Source: Bacteroidota bacterium (GTDB lineage Bacteria; Bacteroidota; Ignavibacteria; Palsa-1295). Taken from it: a DNA stretch of 20,421 nucleotides. Made by a program: the position numbers and the translations under genes. Positions 1 to 6,241 of the stretch are shown piece by piece (position 1 is the first letter of the stretch; every line of letters starts with the position of its first letter). The stretch lies in the NCBI GenBank assembly GCA_025363505.1, contig JANYDV010000040.1, positions 1 to 20,421 on the forward strand. The letters are read 5' to 3'. The notes beneath the pieces were generated by a model that saw nothing but the letters and a program-made list of their open reading frames with translations, made no database searches and was not told the origin of the DNA.

Positions 1-407
1 CTATTACAGGAGAGACTTATGAAGGGAACGCTTTAAATTATTATTCAGCCACTTTAGAAGATGGGGAGATGTCATATTCTGAAGCGGTGGATGTAGAACT
101 GAAGACTATAGATCAATTTGTAAAAGATAATTTGATACAGAGTATTTCGTTTATCAAATGTGATGTTGAGGGACATGAATTATCAGCTATCTTAGGTGCA
201 GTGGAGACCATCAAATTGTTTAGACCAGCGATTTATATAGAGGTATCTGCCGATCCAAGAATTGCTACTAGCAAAGCATCTGAATTATTTTCTTTATTAG
301 AAGACTTGGGATACAAACCTTTCGTTTTTTTGGAAGAGAGAAATGACATAGTTCCTTGGACAATTGATAGTAAGAATGAGGAAAATTATTTTTTTTTGGT
401 TGAATAA
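1..407 (+). CDS. FkbM-family SAM methyltransferase, C-terminal part (5' end outside window)
   Basis: The frame is open from base 3 to the stop at 405-407, so this is the last ~134 residues of a gene that begins before the window; the first in-frame ATG at 69 is internal. The motif FIKCDVEGHE, followed by an LGAVETI helix and RPAIYIEV strand, matches the C-terminal half of the FkbM methyltransferase domain, where the DVEGHE acidic residues form the signature. FkbM enzymes usually O-methylate sugars or small metabolites and often sit in polysaccharide or glycosylation loci. The SAM-binding glycine loop would lie upstream and cannot be checked. The gene is visibly AT-richer than the block starting at 542, which is common for surface-glycan genes and may reflect transfer. 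An eight-T run follows at 416-423 without a convincing hairpin. Substrate unknown. Confidence 0.85.
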   Translation, partial: ITGETYEGNALNYYSATLEDGEMSYSEAVDVELKTIDQFVKDNLIQSISFIKCDVEGHELSAILGAVETIKLFRPAIYIEVSADPRIATSKASELFSLLEDLGYKPFVFLEERNDIVPWTIDSKNEENYFFLVE

Positions 408-520
408 ATCTACGGTTTTTTTTCCTTCTCCTGATTAAATAATTGCCAAGTAACATTTCGTCTAAAAAAAGTGTCATTAGTAGTAAGAATGATGTTGTTT
501 AATGACGAAGATTATTGATG

Positions 521-528
521 TGCATTTG
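521..528 (+). promoter_or_regulatory. Possible Bacteroidota -7 box for the four-gene envelope set
   Basis: TGCATTTG matches the TAnnTTTG consensus except at the second base, and it ends 13 bases before the ATG at 542. No TTTG -33 element stands at the usual 19-21 base distance; a TTG at 495-497 is 23 bases away. Weak call. Confidence 0.3.
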
Positions 529-541
529 AGAAGTTGAACTG

Positions 542-919
542 ATGCTAAAAATACTATTGTGTGTAATGATCGCCGCAGGCATGTGGTTGGTTTCGGGTTG
601 TTATTATGATGTGTCACAGAATCTCTATCCCAATGCCGATAACGGAATTTGTGATACGACCAATGTGACCTATTCAAAAACAATAAATCCCATTATCATT
701 GATCGATGTAATGTTTGCCATAGTGTAAATGGGTCTCTTGGCAATATAAAAACCGAAGGCTATAGCAATTTGCAAACACTTGCCCTAAGCGGCAAACTCT
801 ATGGTGCCGTGAGCCATTCATCAGGATTTTCTGCGATGCCGAGAGACGGAAGTATGCTCTCAAAGTGTCAGATTACCTATATCCGTTTATGGGTAGCCGC
901 CGGTGCGAAAAATAATTAA
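542..919 (+). CDS. Mono-haem c-type cytochrome lipoprotein
   Basis: The 125-residue product starts with a hydrophobic segment ending in a lipobox (LVSGC, Cys20), so it is predicted to be a lipid-anchored envelope protein. One haem c attachment motif is present, CNVCH (Cys56, Cys59, His60), and AMPRDG at about 98-103 offers Met99 as the distal haem ligand. Cys37 and Cys109 flank the haem domain and could form a disulfide. The layout CDTxNVTYS, NPII, CxxCH, GKLYGA, HxSGFSAMP, IRLWVAAGA is the pattern of small Bacteroidota cytochrome domains. Its role is presumably electron transfer in the periplasm; donor and acceptor are unknown. It leads a set of four envelope genes all on the same strand, 12 bp before the next. 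The start gives the only complete signal peptide. Confidence 0.85.
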   Translation: MLKILLCVMIAAGMWLVSGCYYDVSQNLYPNADNGICDTTNVTYSKTINPIIIDRCNVCHSVNGSLGNIKTEGYSNLQTLALSGKLYGAVSHSSGFSAMPRDGSMLSKCQITYIRLWVAAGAKNN

Positions 920-931
920 CTAAAGACCCCA

Positions 932-1363
932 ATGAAAAACAAGAAAATTTGGATCGCTATTGTGGTGGTGGGCATCATCGGAGCCATCTATATCGGAGCC
1001 ATCTATATATATTACCAATACAACCGCCCCAACAAAGATCTTTCCGGTGTAAAGGCTGATGTAGCCATGAGCGCTGTGAATCTCTATAATGAGTATTCAG
1101 CCGATGAAAAAGCCTCTGATAAGAAATACCTCAATAAAGTGATTGCCGTTGGTGGTAAGATCTCGAAGATTGACAAAGACGCAACAGGCTCGGTCAGTGT
1201 GCTTCTTGATGCAGGCTCGGAGATGGGTGGTGTCAGTTGTGCACTTGATGCCCGTCACAATGACGAAGCAACGAAACTCCATCAAGGCGACAGCGTAACG
1301 ATGAATGGATCATGCACCGGTATGCTCTCCGATGTGGTGTTGGTGCGTTGCTCCGTTCAATAA
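932..1363 (+). CDS. Membrane-anchored OB-fold protein (tRNA_anti-like family)
   Basis: The 143-residue protein has one N-terminal membrane helix (about residues 6-28) and then a soluble domain that I recognise as the tRNA_anti-like OB fold: a YNEYSADEKASDKKYL helix, the strands NKVIAVGGKISKI and SVSVLLDAG, and a closing GDSVTMNGSCTGMLSDVVLVRC. Despite the family name, these anchored forms are not known to bind tRNA; they occur beside YceI and DUF5777 genes, and an envelope role is inferred. Cysteines in GGVSCALD, GSCTG and VRCSV (about 109, 134 and 141) could form a disulfide. A 15-base in-frame tandem duplication lengthens the membrane helix (IGAIY repeated). It lies 12 bp after the cytochrome gene; its end is followed by 26 bp before the YceI start. 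Confidence 0.75.
   Translation: MKNKKIWIAIVVVGIIGAIYIGAIYIYYQYNRPNKDLSGVKADVAMSAVNLYNEYSADEKASDKKYLNKVIAVGGKISKIDKDATGSVSVLLDAGSEMGGVSCALDARHNDEATKLHQGDSVTMNGSCTGMLSDVVLVRCSVQ
977..1006 (+). repeat. 15-bp perfect tandem duplication inside the membrane helix
   Basis: The unit ATCGGAGCCATCTAT occurs twice without a mismatch (977-991 and 992-1006). It is in frame from codon 16 and adds IGAIY to the transmembrane helix of the OB-fold protein. Absence of divergence suggests a recent slip. Confidence 0.95.
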
Positions 1364-1389
1364 TTTTTTACAATAGCATAATGATATTT

Positions 1390-1941
1390 ATGAAAAAGGT
1401 ACTTGCAATAGTAGTAATAGTAATGATGAGCTCCTCGCTCACATTTGCGCAGAAATATTTTACGAAGAACGGTAACGTGACGTTCTTCTCAAAAGCACCC
1501 CTCGAAGATATTAAAGCGGTCAATAAAAAAGCCGTTTGTGTCATTGATGCCGGCACCGGCGCGATGGAGTTTGCGGTACTGATGAAAGCCTTCGAGTTTG
1601 AGAAGGCATTAATGCAAGAGCACTTCAACGAAAACTACGTCGAAAGCGATACCTACCCAAAAGGCGCCTTCAAAGGGAAGATTACCAATGTCTCCTCTGT
1701 CAACTTTACAACCGATGGCTCGTATCCTGTTACGATTGCCGGAAAAATGACGATACACGGCATCACAAAAGATGTCACCGCTAAAGGCTCGATCGTTGTT
1801 GCCGGTGGCAAAATTAACGGGATATCCGAATTTACACTCTTAGTGGCTGACTACGATATTGAAATTCCATCAGTCGTTAAAGATAAAATTTCGAAAAGCA
1901 TCAAGATCACCGTTAACGTTTGGCTTGAACCGAAATCATAA
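1390..1941 (+). CDS. YceI-family periplasmic lipid/isoprenoid-binding protein
   Basis: The product (183 residues from this start) has a clear signal peptide (MKKVLAIVVIVMM ... LTFA-Q) and then the YceI beta-barrel lipocalin-like domain. Recognisable family blocks are VTFFSKAPLEDIKA, a long FEFEKALMQEHFNENYVES stretch, the YPKGAFKGKI strand, and MTIHGITKDVTAKG. YceI proteins bind long isoprenoid chains, such as quinones, in the periplasm; the ligand here is not determinable. I chose ATG 1390 because it gives a standard signal peptide; ATG 1381 in the same frame adds three residues, and the longer frame back to 1312 overlaps the previous gene and is unlikely. It lies between the OB-fold gene and the DUF5777 gene (8 bp), a neighbourhood seen repeatedly in Bacteroidota. 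Confidence 0.88.
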   Translation: MKKVLAIVVIVMMSSSLTFAQKYFTKNGNVTFFSKAPLEDIKAVNKKAVCVIDAGTGAMEFAVLMKAFEFEKALMQEHFNENYVESDTYPKGAFKGKITNVSSVNFTTDGSYPVTIAGKMTIHGITKDVTAKGSIVVAGGKINGISEFTLLVADYDIEIPSVVKDKISKSIKITVNVWLEPKS

Positions 1942-1949
1942 TCATACAA

Positions 1950-2831
1950 ATGAATAGCAGACTCTCCATTGTCATTATCGCACTACTAATTTGCCCACTG
2001 ACCAATATACTTCGGGCACAAGAAACCAGTCTTCTTGATGAAGTAAAAGATTCGGTCGTCGAGACACAGTATGTGACTGCGGCATTCAAATCAACGCGAG
2101 TGATAGACGGGCAGTCGATCGAAATGCTCGGCAAAGGCTCTCTCGATTTTCGCATCCTCCATCGTTTCGGTCCGATCAGTGGCGGGGTAGATAATCTCTT
2201 CGGCTTAGATCAGTCATACGTTCGCTTTGGGTTTGATTATGCACCCGTCAATGATTTGCTTGTCGGTATTGGTCGCAGTTCGACTAAAAAAGAGATTGAT
2301 GGCTTTGTAAAGTTTCGTTTGCTCCAGCAGTCACGAGGTGCAACGGTGTTGCCATTCTCGTTGGTGCTTGTTGCCGGTGCGGTGGTCAATACACTGCCGT
2401 TTAATGATCCCACAATTCCAAATTATTTTACTTCTCGTTTAAATTATTTCTTTCAGCCACTGATCGGCAGTAAATTAACCGACGCCATTTCGGTGCAACT
2501 CTCACCGACATTTTTACATCGAAATCTCGTAGCACTCTCTACCGACCCAAACGATATTTTTGCGCTCGGCATCGGAGGTCGTATTAAGATTACGAGTCGT
2601 ATCGCATTTATGGTCGAATATTTCCATCCATTTAATGGTCTTGTCAAAGGAGTAAATCAAGATCCACTGTCGATCGGGTTTGACATCGAAACCGGCGGAC
2701 ACGTATTCCAATTACATCTGACCAATGCTTCCGGTTTGAACGAGCGCGCTTTTCTGACCGATACATTTAATAAATGGGCAAAAGGCGAGATTCAGTTTGG
2801 CTTTAATATCTCACGCGTGTTCCAGTTGTAA
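1950..2831 (+). CDS. DUF5777-family outer-membrane beta-barrel protein
   Basis: The 293-residue protein has an N-terminal signal sequence (to about residue 23, ending RA-Q) and many alternating amphipathic strands with aromatic girdles, ending in FGFNISRVFQL, as expected for an outer-membrane barrel. The segments AAFKSTRVIDGQSIE, LDFRILHRFGP, DNLFGLDQSYVRFGFDYA and VEYFHPFNG match the DUF5777 family as I know it. The family has no established biochemical function. It starts 8 bp after the YceI stop and is followed by a hairpin terminator, so it ends the transcription unit. Placing a barrel beside a quinone-type binder and a haem lipoprotein suggests an envelope electron-transfer or transport module, which is inference. 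Confidence 0.85.
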   Translation: MNSRLSIVIIALLICPLTNILRAQETSLLDEVKDSVVETQYVTAAFKSTRVIDGQSIEMLGKGSLDFRILHRFGPISGGVDNLFGLDQSYVRFGFDYAPVNDLLVGIGRSSTKKEIDGFVKFRLLQQSRGATVLPFSLVLVAGAVVNTLPFNDPTIPNYFTSRLNYFFQPLIGSKLTDAISVQLSPTFLHRNLVALSTDPNDIFALGIGGRIKITSRIAFMVEYFHPFNGLVKGVNQDPLSIGFDIETGGHVFQLHLTNASGLNERAFLTDTFNKWAKGEIQFGFNISRVFQL

Positions 2832-2867
2832 TCTGCGGAGCATCTGAATTTTCCCACGTAAAATTTT

Positions 2868-2894
2868 AGAGCCGATTTCCGTTGGCTCTTTTAT
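2868..2894 (+). terminator. Intrinsic terminator after the DUF5777 gene
   Basis: AGAGCC (2868-2873) pairs with GGCTCT (2884-2889) around a 10-base loop, followed by TTTATTT. It begins 37 bases after the stop of the last gene in the envelope set. Confidence 0.7.
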
Positions 2895-2959
2895 TTAAAA
2901 AAGTGGTAATTGTACACGTGTTGTGTTTCAAATCTTCGGGAGATTATTTCTCGTCTGTC

Positions 2960-3009
2960 ATGCTCGTGAAGACGGGCATCCAAGTCCGGATTCCCGCCTG
3001 CGCGGGAAT
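2960..3009. repeat. REP-like intergenic element: two adjacent hairpins
   Basis: The first hairpin pairs 2960-2966 with 2973-2979 (ATGCTCG with CGGGCAT, one G-T pair). The second is a perfect 8-bp stem, ATTCCCGC (2990-2997) with GCGGGAAT (3002-3009), around loop CTGC. This resembles the widespread bacterial intergenic palindromes that contain ATTCCCGCCTGCGCGGGAAT. It is much GC-richer than its surroundings. Copy number elsewhere in the genome cannot be seen here. Confidence 0.7.
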
Positions 3010-3042
3010 GGCAGTAATGTGGGATTGGCAGTAATGTGGGAT
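3009..3042. repeat. 17-bp perfect tandem repeat abutting the hairpin element
   Basis: TGGCAGTAATGTGGGAT occurs twice with no mismatch (3009-3025 and 3026-3042), starting at the last base of the second hairpin stem. It looks like slippage at the edge of the palindromic element. Confidence 0.9.
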
Positions 3043-3128
3043 GACTCCCCAAGTTGAGATTAGAGATCCATCATAAAATTCTTACAGTGTTTGCTGACAT
3101 GTCAAGAATATAACTGCCAAAAAGGTTG

Positions 3129-3136
3129 TATATTTG
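3129..3136 (+). promoter_or_regulatory. Candidate Bacteroidota -7 box for the membrane protein/hydrolase pair
   Basis: TATATTTG fits the TAnnTTTG consensus exactly. No TTTG stands at the usual 19-21 bases upstream (the nearest, 3090-3093, is 35 bases away). It would give a leader of about 105 bases to the ATG at 3249. Confidence 0.45.
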
Positions 3137-3248
3137 TCTTACAATAGAGAAGATCCGATCCGGTTTGCTTTTGCCGGAATGATACACGCATTGGAATTTG
3201 CTTTTTTACATCAACCCCATCATACTCTTCAATAGAACGGAGCATTCT

Positions 3249-3989
3249 ATGGATTCAAGTGGACTTGTCGAGATTGTAAAATATCTCTCAGATGAATTAG
3301 TGCCGTTTGCCGCCGCTGCAACTGCTGTTGGTACGCTTTCGATGGCACTCATCCAAACAATTAAGGATATGTTTCCTATTCGAGAACTCTATCAACGCCG
3401 ATGGATCAGAAGGTGGCTTCATACACAATTAGATCGCGCCCCCACCACATTTCAGGCGACACCTCAAGCTGCTGAAGCTGATTTGTTGCGGCTGACCGTT
3501 GATTCAAACGCTTCGGCATTTTATAGTCTCGGTATCGAGCAATTATGCGGACAGATGAATAGTGCTTCGCAAGTTGCGCTTGATTATCCATCGTTGCATC
3601 AATCATTGTTGTTAGCATTTGCGGCAAATGCCAATCCGGTTGATCTTGCGATGGTTCTGAATTTTTCGAATGTGATAAAACAATCTAATGCAGATCTCTA
3701 TGCCGTTCCAATCGAAGCACCGCCGATGACTGATTTTATTGACGCGCGAAATCGGGTTTCGCATCAAATACAACGCGCAATAGATGCCGTACAGATCGCC
3801 GCAGGTTTTAGTTGGCAAAAGCTCTTACAAAAAACTTCGATCATCGTCAGCTTTATTCTTTCATTGATCGGCATCACCTTGATGTCCACGACGGTTTGGT
3901 GGCTTGCATTCCCGATGGCTATCGCGGCGGGCTTTTTGGCGCCGGTGGCGCGCGATCTTGTAGCCGCGTTGCAAAATCTTCGTAAATAA
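3249..3989 (+). CDS. Uncharacterised membrane protein with C-terminal hydrophobic hairpin
   Basis: I do not recognise a named family. From ATG 3249 the product is 246 residues. An N-terminal hydrophobic stretch (LVPFAAAATAVGTLSMALI, about residues 17-35) is followed by a basic patch (YQRRWIRRWLH), a long helical soluble part of about 150 residues, and two closely spaced hydrophobic helices near the C-terminus (SIIVSFILSLIGITLMS and WWLAFPMAIAAGFLAP). The soluble part is therefore probably cytoplasmic if the three segments span the membrane and the basic patch faces inward. An earlier ATG at 3198 would add 17 residues and is less likely, since the sequence from MDSSGL reads as a natural start. 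It is followed after 12 bp by an alpha/beta hydrolase, so the two are probably co-transcribed and may act together. Confidence 0.75.
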   Translation: MDSSGLVEIVKYLSDELVPFAAAATAVGTLSMALIQTIKDMFPIRELYQRRWIRRWLHTQLDRAPTTFQATPQAAEADLLRLTVDSNASAFYSLGIEQLCGQMNSASQVALDYPSLHQSLLLAFAANANPVDLAMVLNFSNVIKQSNADLYAVPIEAPPMTDFIDARNRVSHQIQRAIDAVQIAAGFSWQKLLQKTSIIVSFILSLIGITLMSTTVWWLAFPMAIAAGFLAPVARDLVAALQNLRK

Positions 3990-4001
3990 AAAGCGATCAA
4001 T

Positions 4002-4940
4002 ATGCCGACACCCGACGGATATTACAATGAATTATGGGCACGGTCGCAACCTGCAGGCGGCGAACTCACCGATGTGACCGAGCACTCCGGCGATTCGATC
4101 AACGGTAAAGGCGAAGTCGTGTTGCTGATTCACGGATATAATGCGCCTGTCAAATCGCAACGCGAAGAGTATCAAGCATTCATCGAAGATGTGGCATCGA
4201 AAGGAATACGCCCGATCATCGCACCTTCGTTTGGTGCTCCGGGATTTCCGGTGTTTAAATTCTTTTGGCCCGGCGATTGGGATAATATGTTTTCTGCGGC
4301 TGCCTATATGCAAATGGTCTGTCGTGCACCGAAAGTCGGGGATCGTTTAGAACAATATCTCAATACGCTTTCTGGTCCGAGAGGTGCACCTATACTGATT
4401 CATATTATTTCACACTCGCTCGGTAATCGGGTCGCGCTCGAGTTGCTCGAATATATTCGTACTCGTGCTCAGACCGGCAAGCATCGTGTTGTTTCTTATA
4501 CATTGATGGCGGCGGCAGTGCCTGAGAATCGTGTCAAGAAAGGGAATGAGCTTCACGAGGCAACACTATCTGTCAATAAACGTCAAGTGCTCTATTCACG
4601 CTCCGATACAGTATTGCATTGGGCGTTTCCACCGGGTGAAATGCTTGCCGGCGAAGGATTTTTACCGACTGCCATTGGGCGTTCGGGCGAGCCGTCACCA
4701 TTATGGACTGATCGTCGTGATTTCAGTGAGATACCCACCGGCGGTCACATAGGATATCGTCATAGCGATTATTGGCGCGGTGAAGTCAGTGCCGATGAAG
4801 CAGCAAAACAGCTCGGTGTCCCGATCAACCCACAGTTGGTATCTTCAGCGGCACCAACACACACACTTCCACCGCAAAATGTGATCGCAACAAAATCTTT
4901 TTCAGAACGCGTGTTGGCTCTGACCAAATCTTTTTTGTAA
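4002..4940 (+). CDS. Alpha/beta-hydrolase fold protein (DUF900-like)
   Basis: The 312-residue protein has no signal peptide. The strand-turn LLIHGYN (about 41-47) supplies the oxyanion-hole HG motif, and the nucleophile elbow reads SHSLGNR with Ser139, a variant of GxSxG with Ser in the first place. Asp202 in SRSDTVL and His249 or His254 in GGHIGYRHSDYW complete a plausible triad; the HSDYW ending is typical of DUF900-like esterases. It is thus probably a cytoplasmic serine esterase or lipase of unknown substrate. The C-terminal 50 residues are Pro/Ala-rich, without a recognised domain. It follows the membrane protein gene by 12 bp with no terminator between, so it may work at the membrane on lipids, which is inference only. 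Confidence 0.82.
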   Translation: MPTPDGYYNELWARSQPAGGELTDVTEHSGDSINGKGEVVLLIHGYNAPVKSQREEYQAFIEDVASKGIRPIIAPSFGAPGFPVFKFFWPGDWDNMFSAAAYMQMVCRAPKVGDRLEQYLNTLSGPRGAPILIHIISHSLGNRVALELLEYIRTRAQTGKHRVVSYTLMAAAVPENRVKKGNELHEATLSVNKRQVLYSRSDTVLHWAFPPGEMLAGEGFLPTAIGRSGEPSPLWTDRRDFSEIPTGGHIGYRHSDYWRGEVSADEAAKQLGVPINPQLVSSAAPTHTLPPQNVIATKSFSERVLALTKSFL

Positions 4941-4980
4941 CTGTTGTTTCCTGAGAAGGTGTTACAATAAATCAATAACC

Positions 4981-4998
4981 AACTCTATGAACTCTATG
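4981..4998 (+). repeat. 9-bp tandem duplication carrying the start codon
   Basis: AACTCTATG is repeated exactly (4981-4989, 4990-4998), giving two in-frame start codons at 4987 and 4996 for the DinB-like gene. Either can be used without changing the domain. Confidence 0.9.
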
Positions 4999-5451
4999 AA
5001 AAAAACTATTTTTGATCCAACGCTGAAGCAACAACTTCTTGCAAGAATTGACAATCTCAAGCCGACTACAAATCGGAAGTGGGGAAAAATGAATGCAACT
5101 CAAGCGCTACGCCATATTGCAATGGGATATAAAATGTCGCTTGGTGAAGGTCAAGAGCCGATCCAGAGCGGGGGTATGATAAAGAAAAAAATCTTGCGAT
5201 TTATGATCTTGAATATGCCGATACCCAAAGGGAAAGCTCCTACGCTTCCTACATTCAATATGGTTGACCTTGGAATCAATCCGACCGATTTTCAGGCGGA
5301 AATAGCACATCTCAAATCCTATATAGAAAAGACTGCAACCTCAACGTCGTTCGCTCCCGAAAACCCGATGGCAGGGCAGTTCAGTCGAGTTGATTGGGGA
5401 AGATTAATGTACAAGCACACCGACCACCACCTCAAACAGTTTGGGGTCTAA
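4987..5451 (+). CDS. DUF1569 / DinB-like protein
   Basis: The 154-residue protein carries the DUF1569 pattern: a helix with ARIDNLKPTTNRKWGKMNATQALRH at the N-terminal side and the closing block QFSRVDWGRLMYKHTDHH ending LKQFGV. His43, His144 and His147/His148 are spaced as in the metal-binding DinB four-helix bundle, so a divalent metal site is likely. Members are cytoplasmic; some DinB relatives are thiol transferases, but no reaction is known for DUF1569. The start may be 4987 or 4996 because of the duplicated start codon. It stands alone between the hydrolase (46 bp away) and a convergent lipoprotein gene, so it may have its own promoter, though I see no clear -7 box. Confidence 0.85.
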   Translation: MNSMKKTIFDPTLKQQLLARIDNLKPTTNRKWGKMNATQALRHIAMGYKMSLGEGQEPIQSGGMIKKKILRFMILNMPIPKGKAPTLPTFNMVDLGINPTDFQAEIAHLKSYIEKTATSTSFAPENPMAGQFSRVDWGRLMYKHTDHHLKQFGV

Positions 5452-5488
5452 AAAATAATCTTACAAACAAATGAATCTATCGTACTAA

Positions 5489-5511
5489 AAATTAAATCGT
5501 TAATTTAATTT
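5489..5511. terminator. Possible AT-rich bidirectional hairpin between convergent genes
   Basis: AAATTAAAT (5489-5497) pairs with ATTTAATTT (5503-5511) around a 5-base loop. It lies where the plus-strand DinB-like gene and the minus-strand lipoprotein gene converge. The stem is only A-T pairs and overlaps the last codons of the minus-strand gene, so strength is doubtful. Confidence 0.35.
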
Positions 5512-6162
5512 CTTTGAGACTAATCTTGAGCGGGAAGAAAGCTTCAGGATATTTGCCGCGTCACGTTTATAATGCTCAACTTGTACTGGTCCGACATTTG
5601 CCGAATAAAAATAGTACTCAAGCTCGTACGGCGAGTGGTACTTGACGTCCGACCATGTGGTGACATATTCATTACACGAAAACACTCCGGCTGGTACGCT
5701 GATCGAAGTATTGACCGCCTTCACAAGATATTCGGTCGTAAGCGTCACCATCGAATCCGGTTTTAGTGCGGTCGGAAAATTTATTGTTTTCGATAATTGA
5801 CCGGCGCGAAACACGTCATTGACTGCTGCCGGAAATTTGAGATACAAATACGGTCCGCTAAAAGAAAGATCGGTATTATAGAGTCCATCGCTTCGCTCGG
5901 TGACATAAGTATTATCAAAATGGTAATAGGTTATTCCTTTCGGCGAGAGATGAGTGTCATCGTAGATATGAATCGTATCGGTGATCGTCTTGAGCGGAGC
6001 GCCATTATTATCAAAAGTTGTGGTTTCCATTACCCACAAAAAACCTGCGCCAAGCGGGACAATAGGAGTAATAATCGTCACACCTCCGGTGCCCGTATTA
6101 CTTGAACATGCAGAGAAAACGAGCCCGCAAAGACAACAGTACACAAATAATAAACGCTTCAT
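5500..6162 (-). CDS. Lipoprotein of unknown function
   Basis: From ATG 6162 the product is 220 residues. It begins MKRLLFVYCCLCGLVFSAC, a signal sequence ending in a lipobox-like VFSAC with Cys19 as the likely lipidation site. The mature part is rich in beta-prone and aromatic segments (LGAGFLWVMETTTFD, GITYYHFDNTYVT, LEYYFYSANVGPVQVEHY). The PAGVFSCNEY ... NVGPVQVE pattern is like conserved envelope lipoproteins of the Bacteroidota/Ignavibacteria type, but I know of no function. An in-frame ATG at 6192 would add ten residues and run into the upstream region of the divergent methyltransferase gene; it gives a worse signal peptide and I rejected it. It is a single gene, divergent from 6242 and convergent with the DinB-like gene. 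Confidence 0.78.
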   Translation of the reverse strand: MKRLLFVYCCLCGLVFSACSSNTGTGGVTIITPIVPLGAGFLWVMETTTFDNNGAPLKTITDTIHIYDDTHLSPKGITYYHFDNTYVTERSDGLYNTDLSFSGPYLYLKFPAAVNDVFRAGQLSKTINFPTALKPDSMVTLTTEYLVKAVNTSISVPAGVFSCNEYVTTWSDVKYHSPYELEYYFYSANVGPVQVEHYKRDAANILKLSSRSRLVSKKLN

Positions 6163-6241
6163 AGTATATCCCGATTGAATGAAAGCATCCACGAAAAAGT
6201 TACCACATCAGAATTCTAACAAATTATCGCATAAAAAGTTA

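Larger units (their letters stand above)
2832..3248. other. Non-coding stretch with terminator, REP-like element and leader
   Basis: No credible gene is seen in these 417 bases. In order it holds a terminator (2868-2894), a REP-like double hairpin (2960-3009), a 17-bp tandem repeat (3009-3042), a -7 box (3129-3136) and a weak leader hairpin TCCGG/CCGGA (3159-3163 with 3174-3178) before the gene at 3249. The open frame extends back to an ATG at 3198, but that extension lacks protein-like character. Confidence 0.7.

Noticed and set aside
391..423. Two long T runs near the FkbM stop as a terminator
   Set aside because: One lies in the coding end, and the second (416-423) has no convincing GC stem before it.
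1312..1389. Longer YceI start at 1312
   Set aside because: It overlaps the OB-fold gene by about 50 bases and puts 26 unlikely residues before a perfect signal peptide at 1390.
2990..3042. Possible CRISPR array from the repeats in this stretch
   Set aside because: The two 17-bp copies are directly adjacent without spacers, and the rest is a palindromic hairpin element.
3198..3248. Longer start of the membrane protein at 3198
   Set aside because: The extra 17 residues lack features, and MDSSGL at 3249 is a more natural start; not fully excluded.
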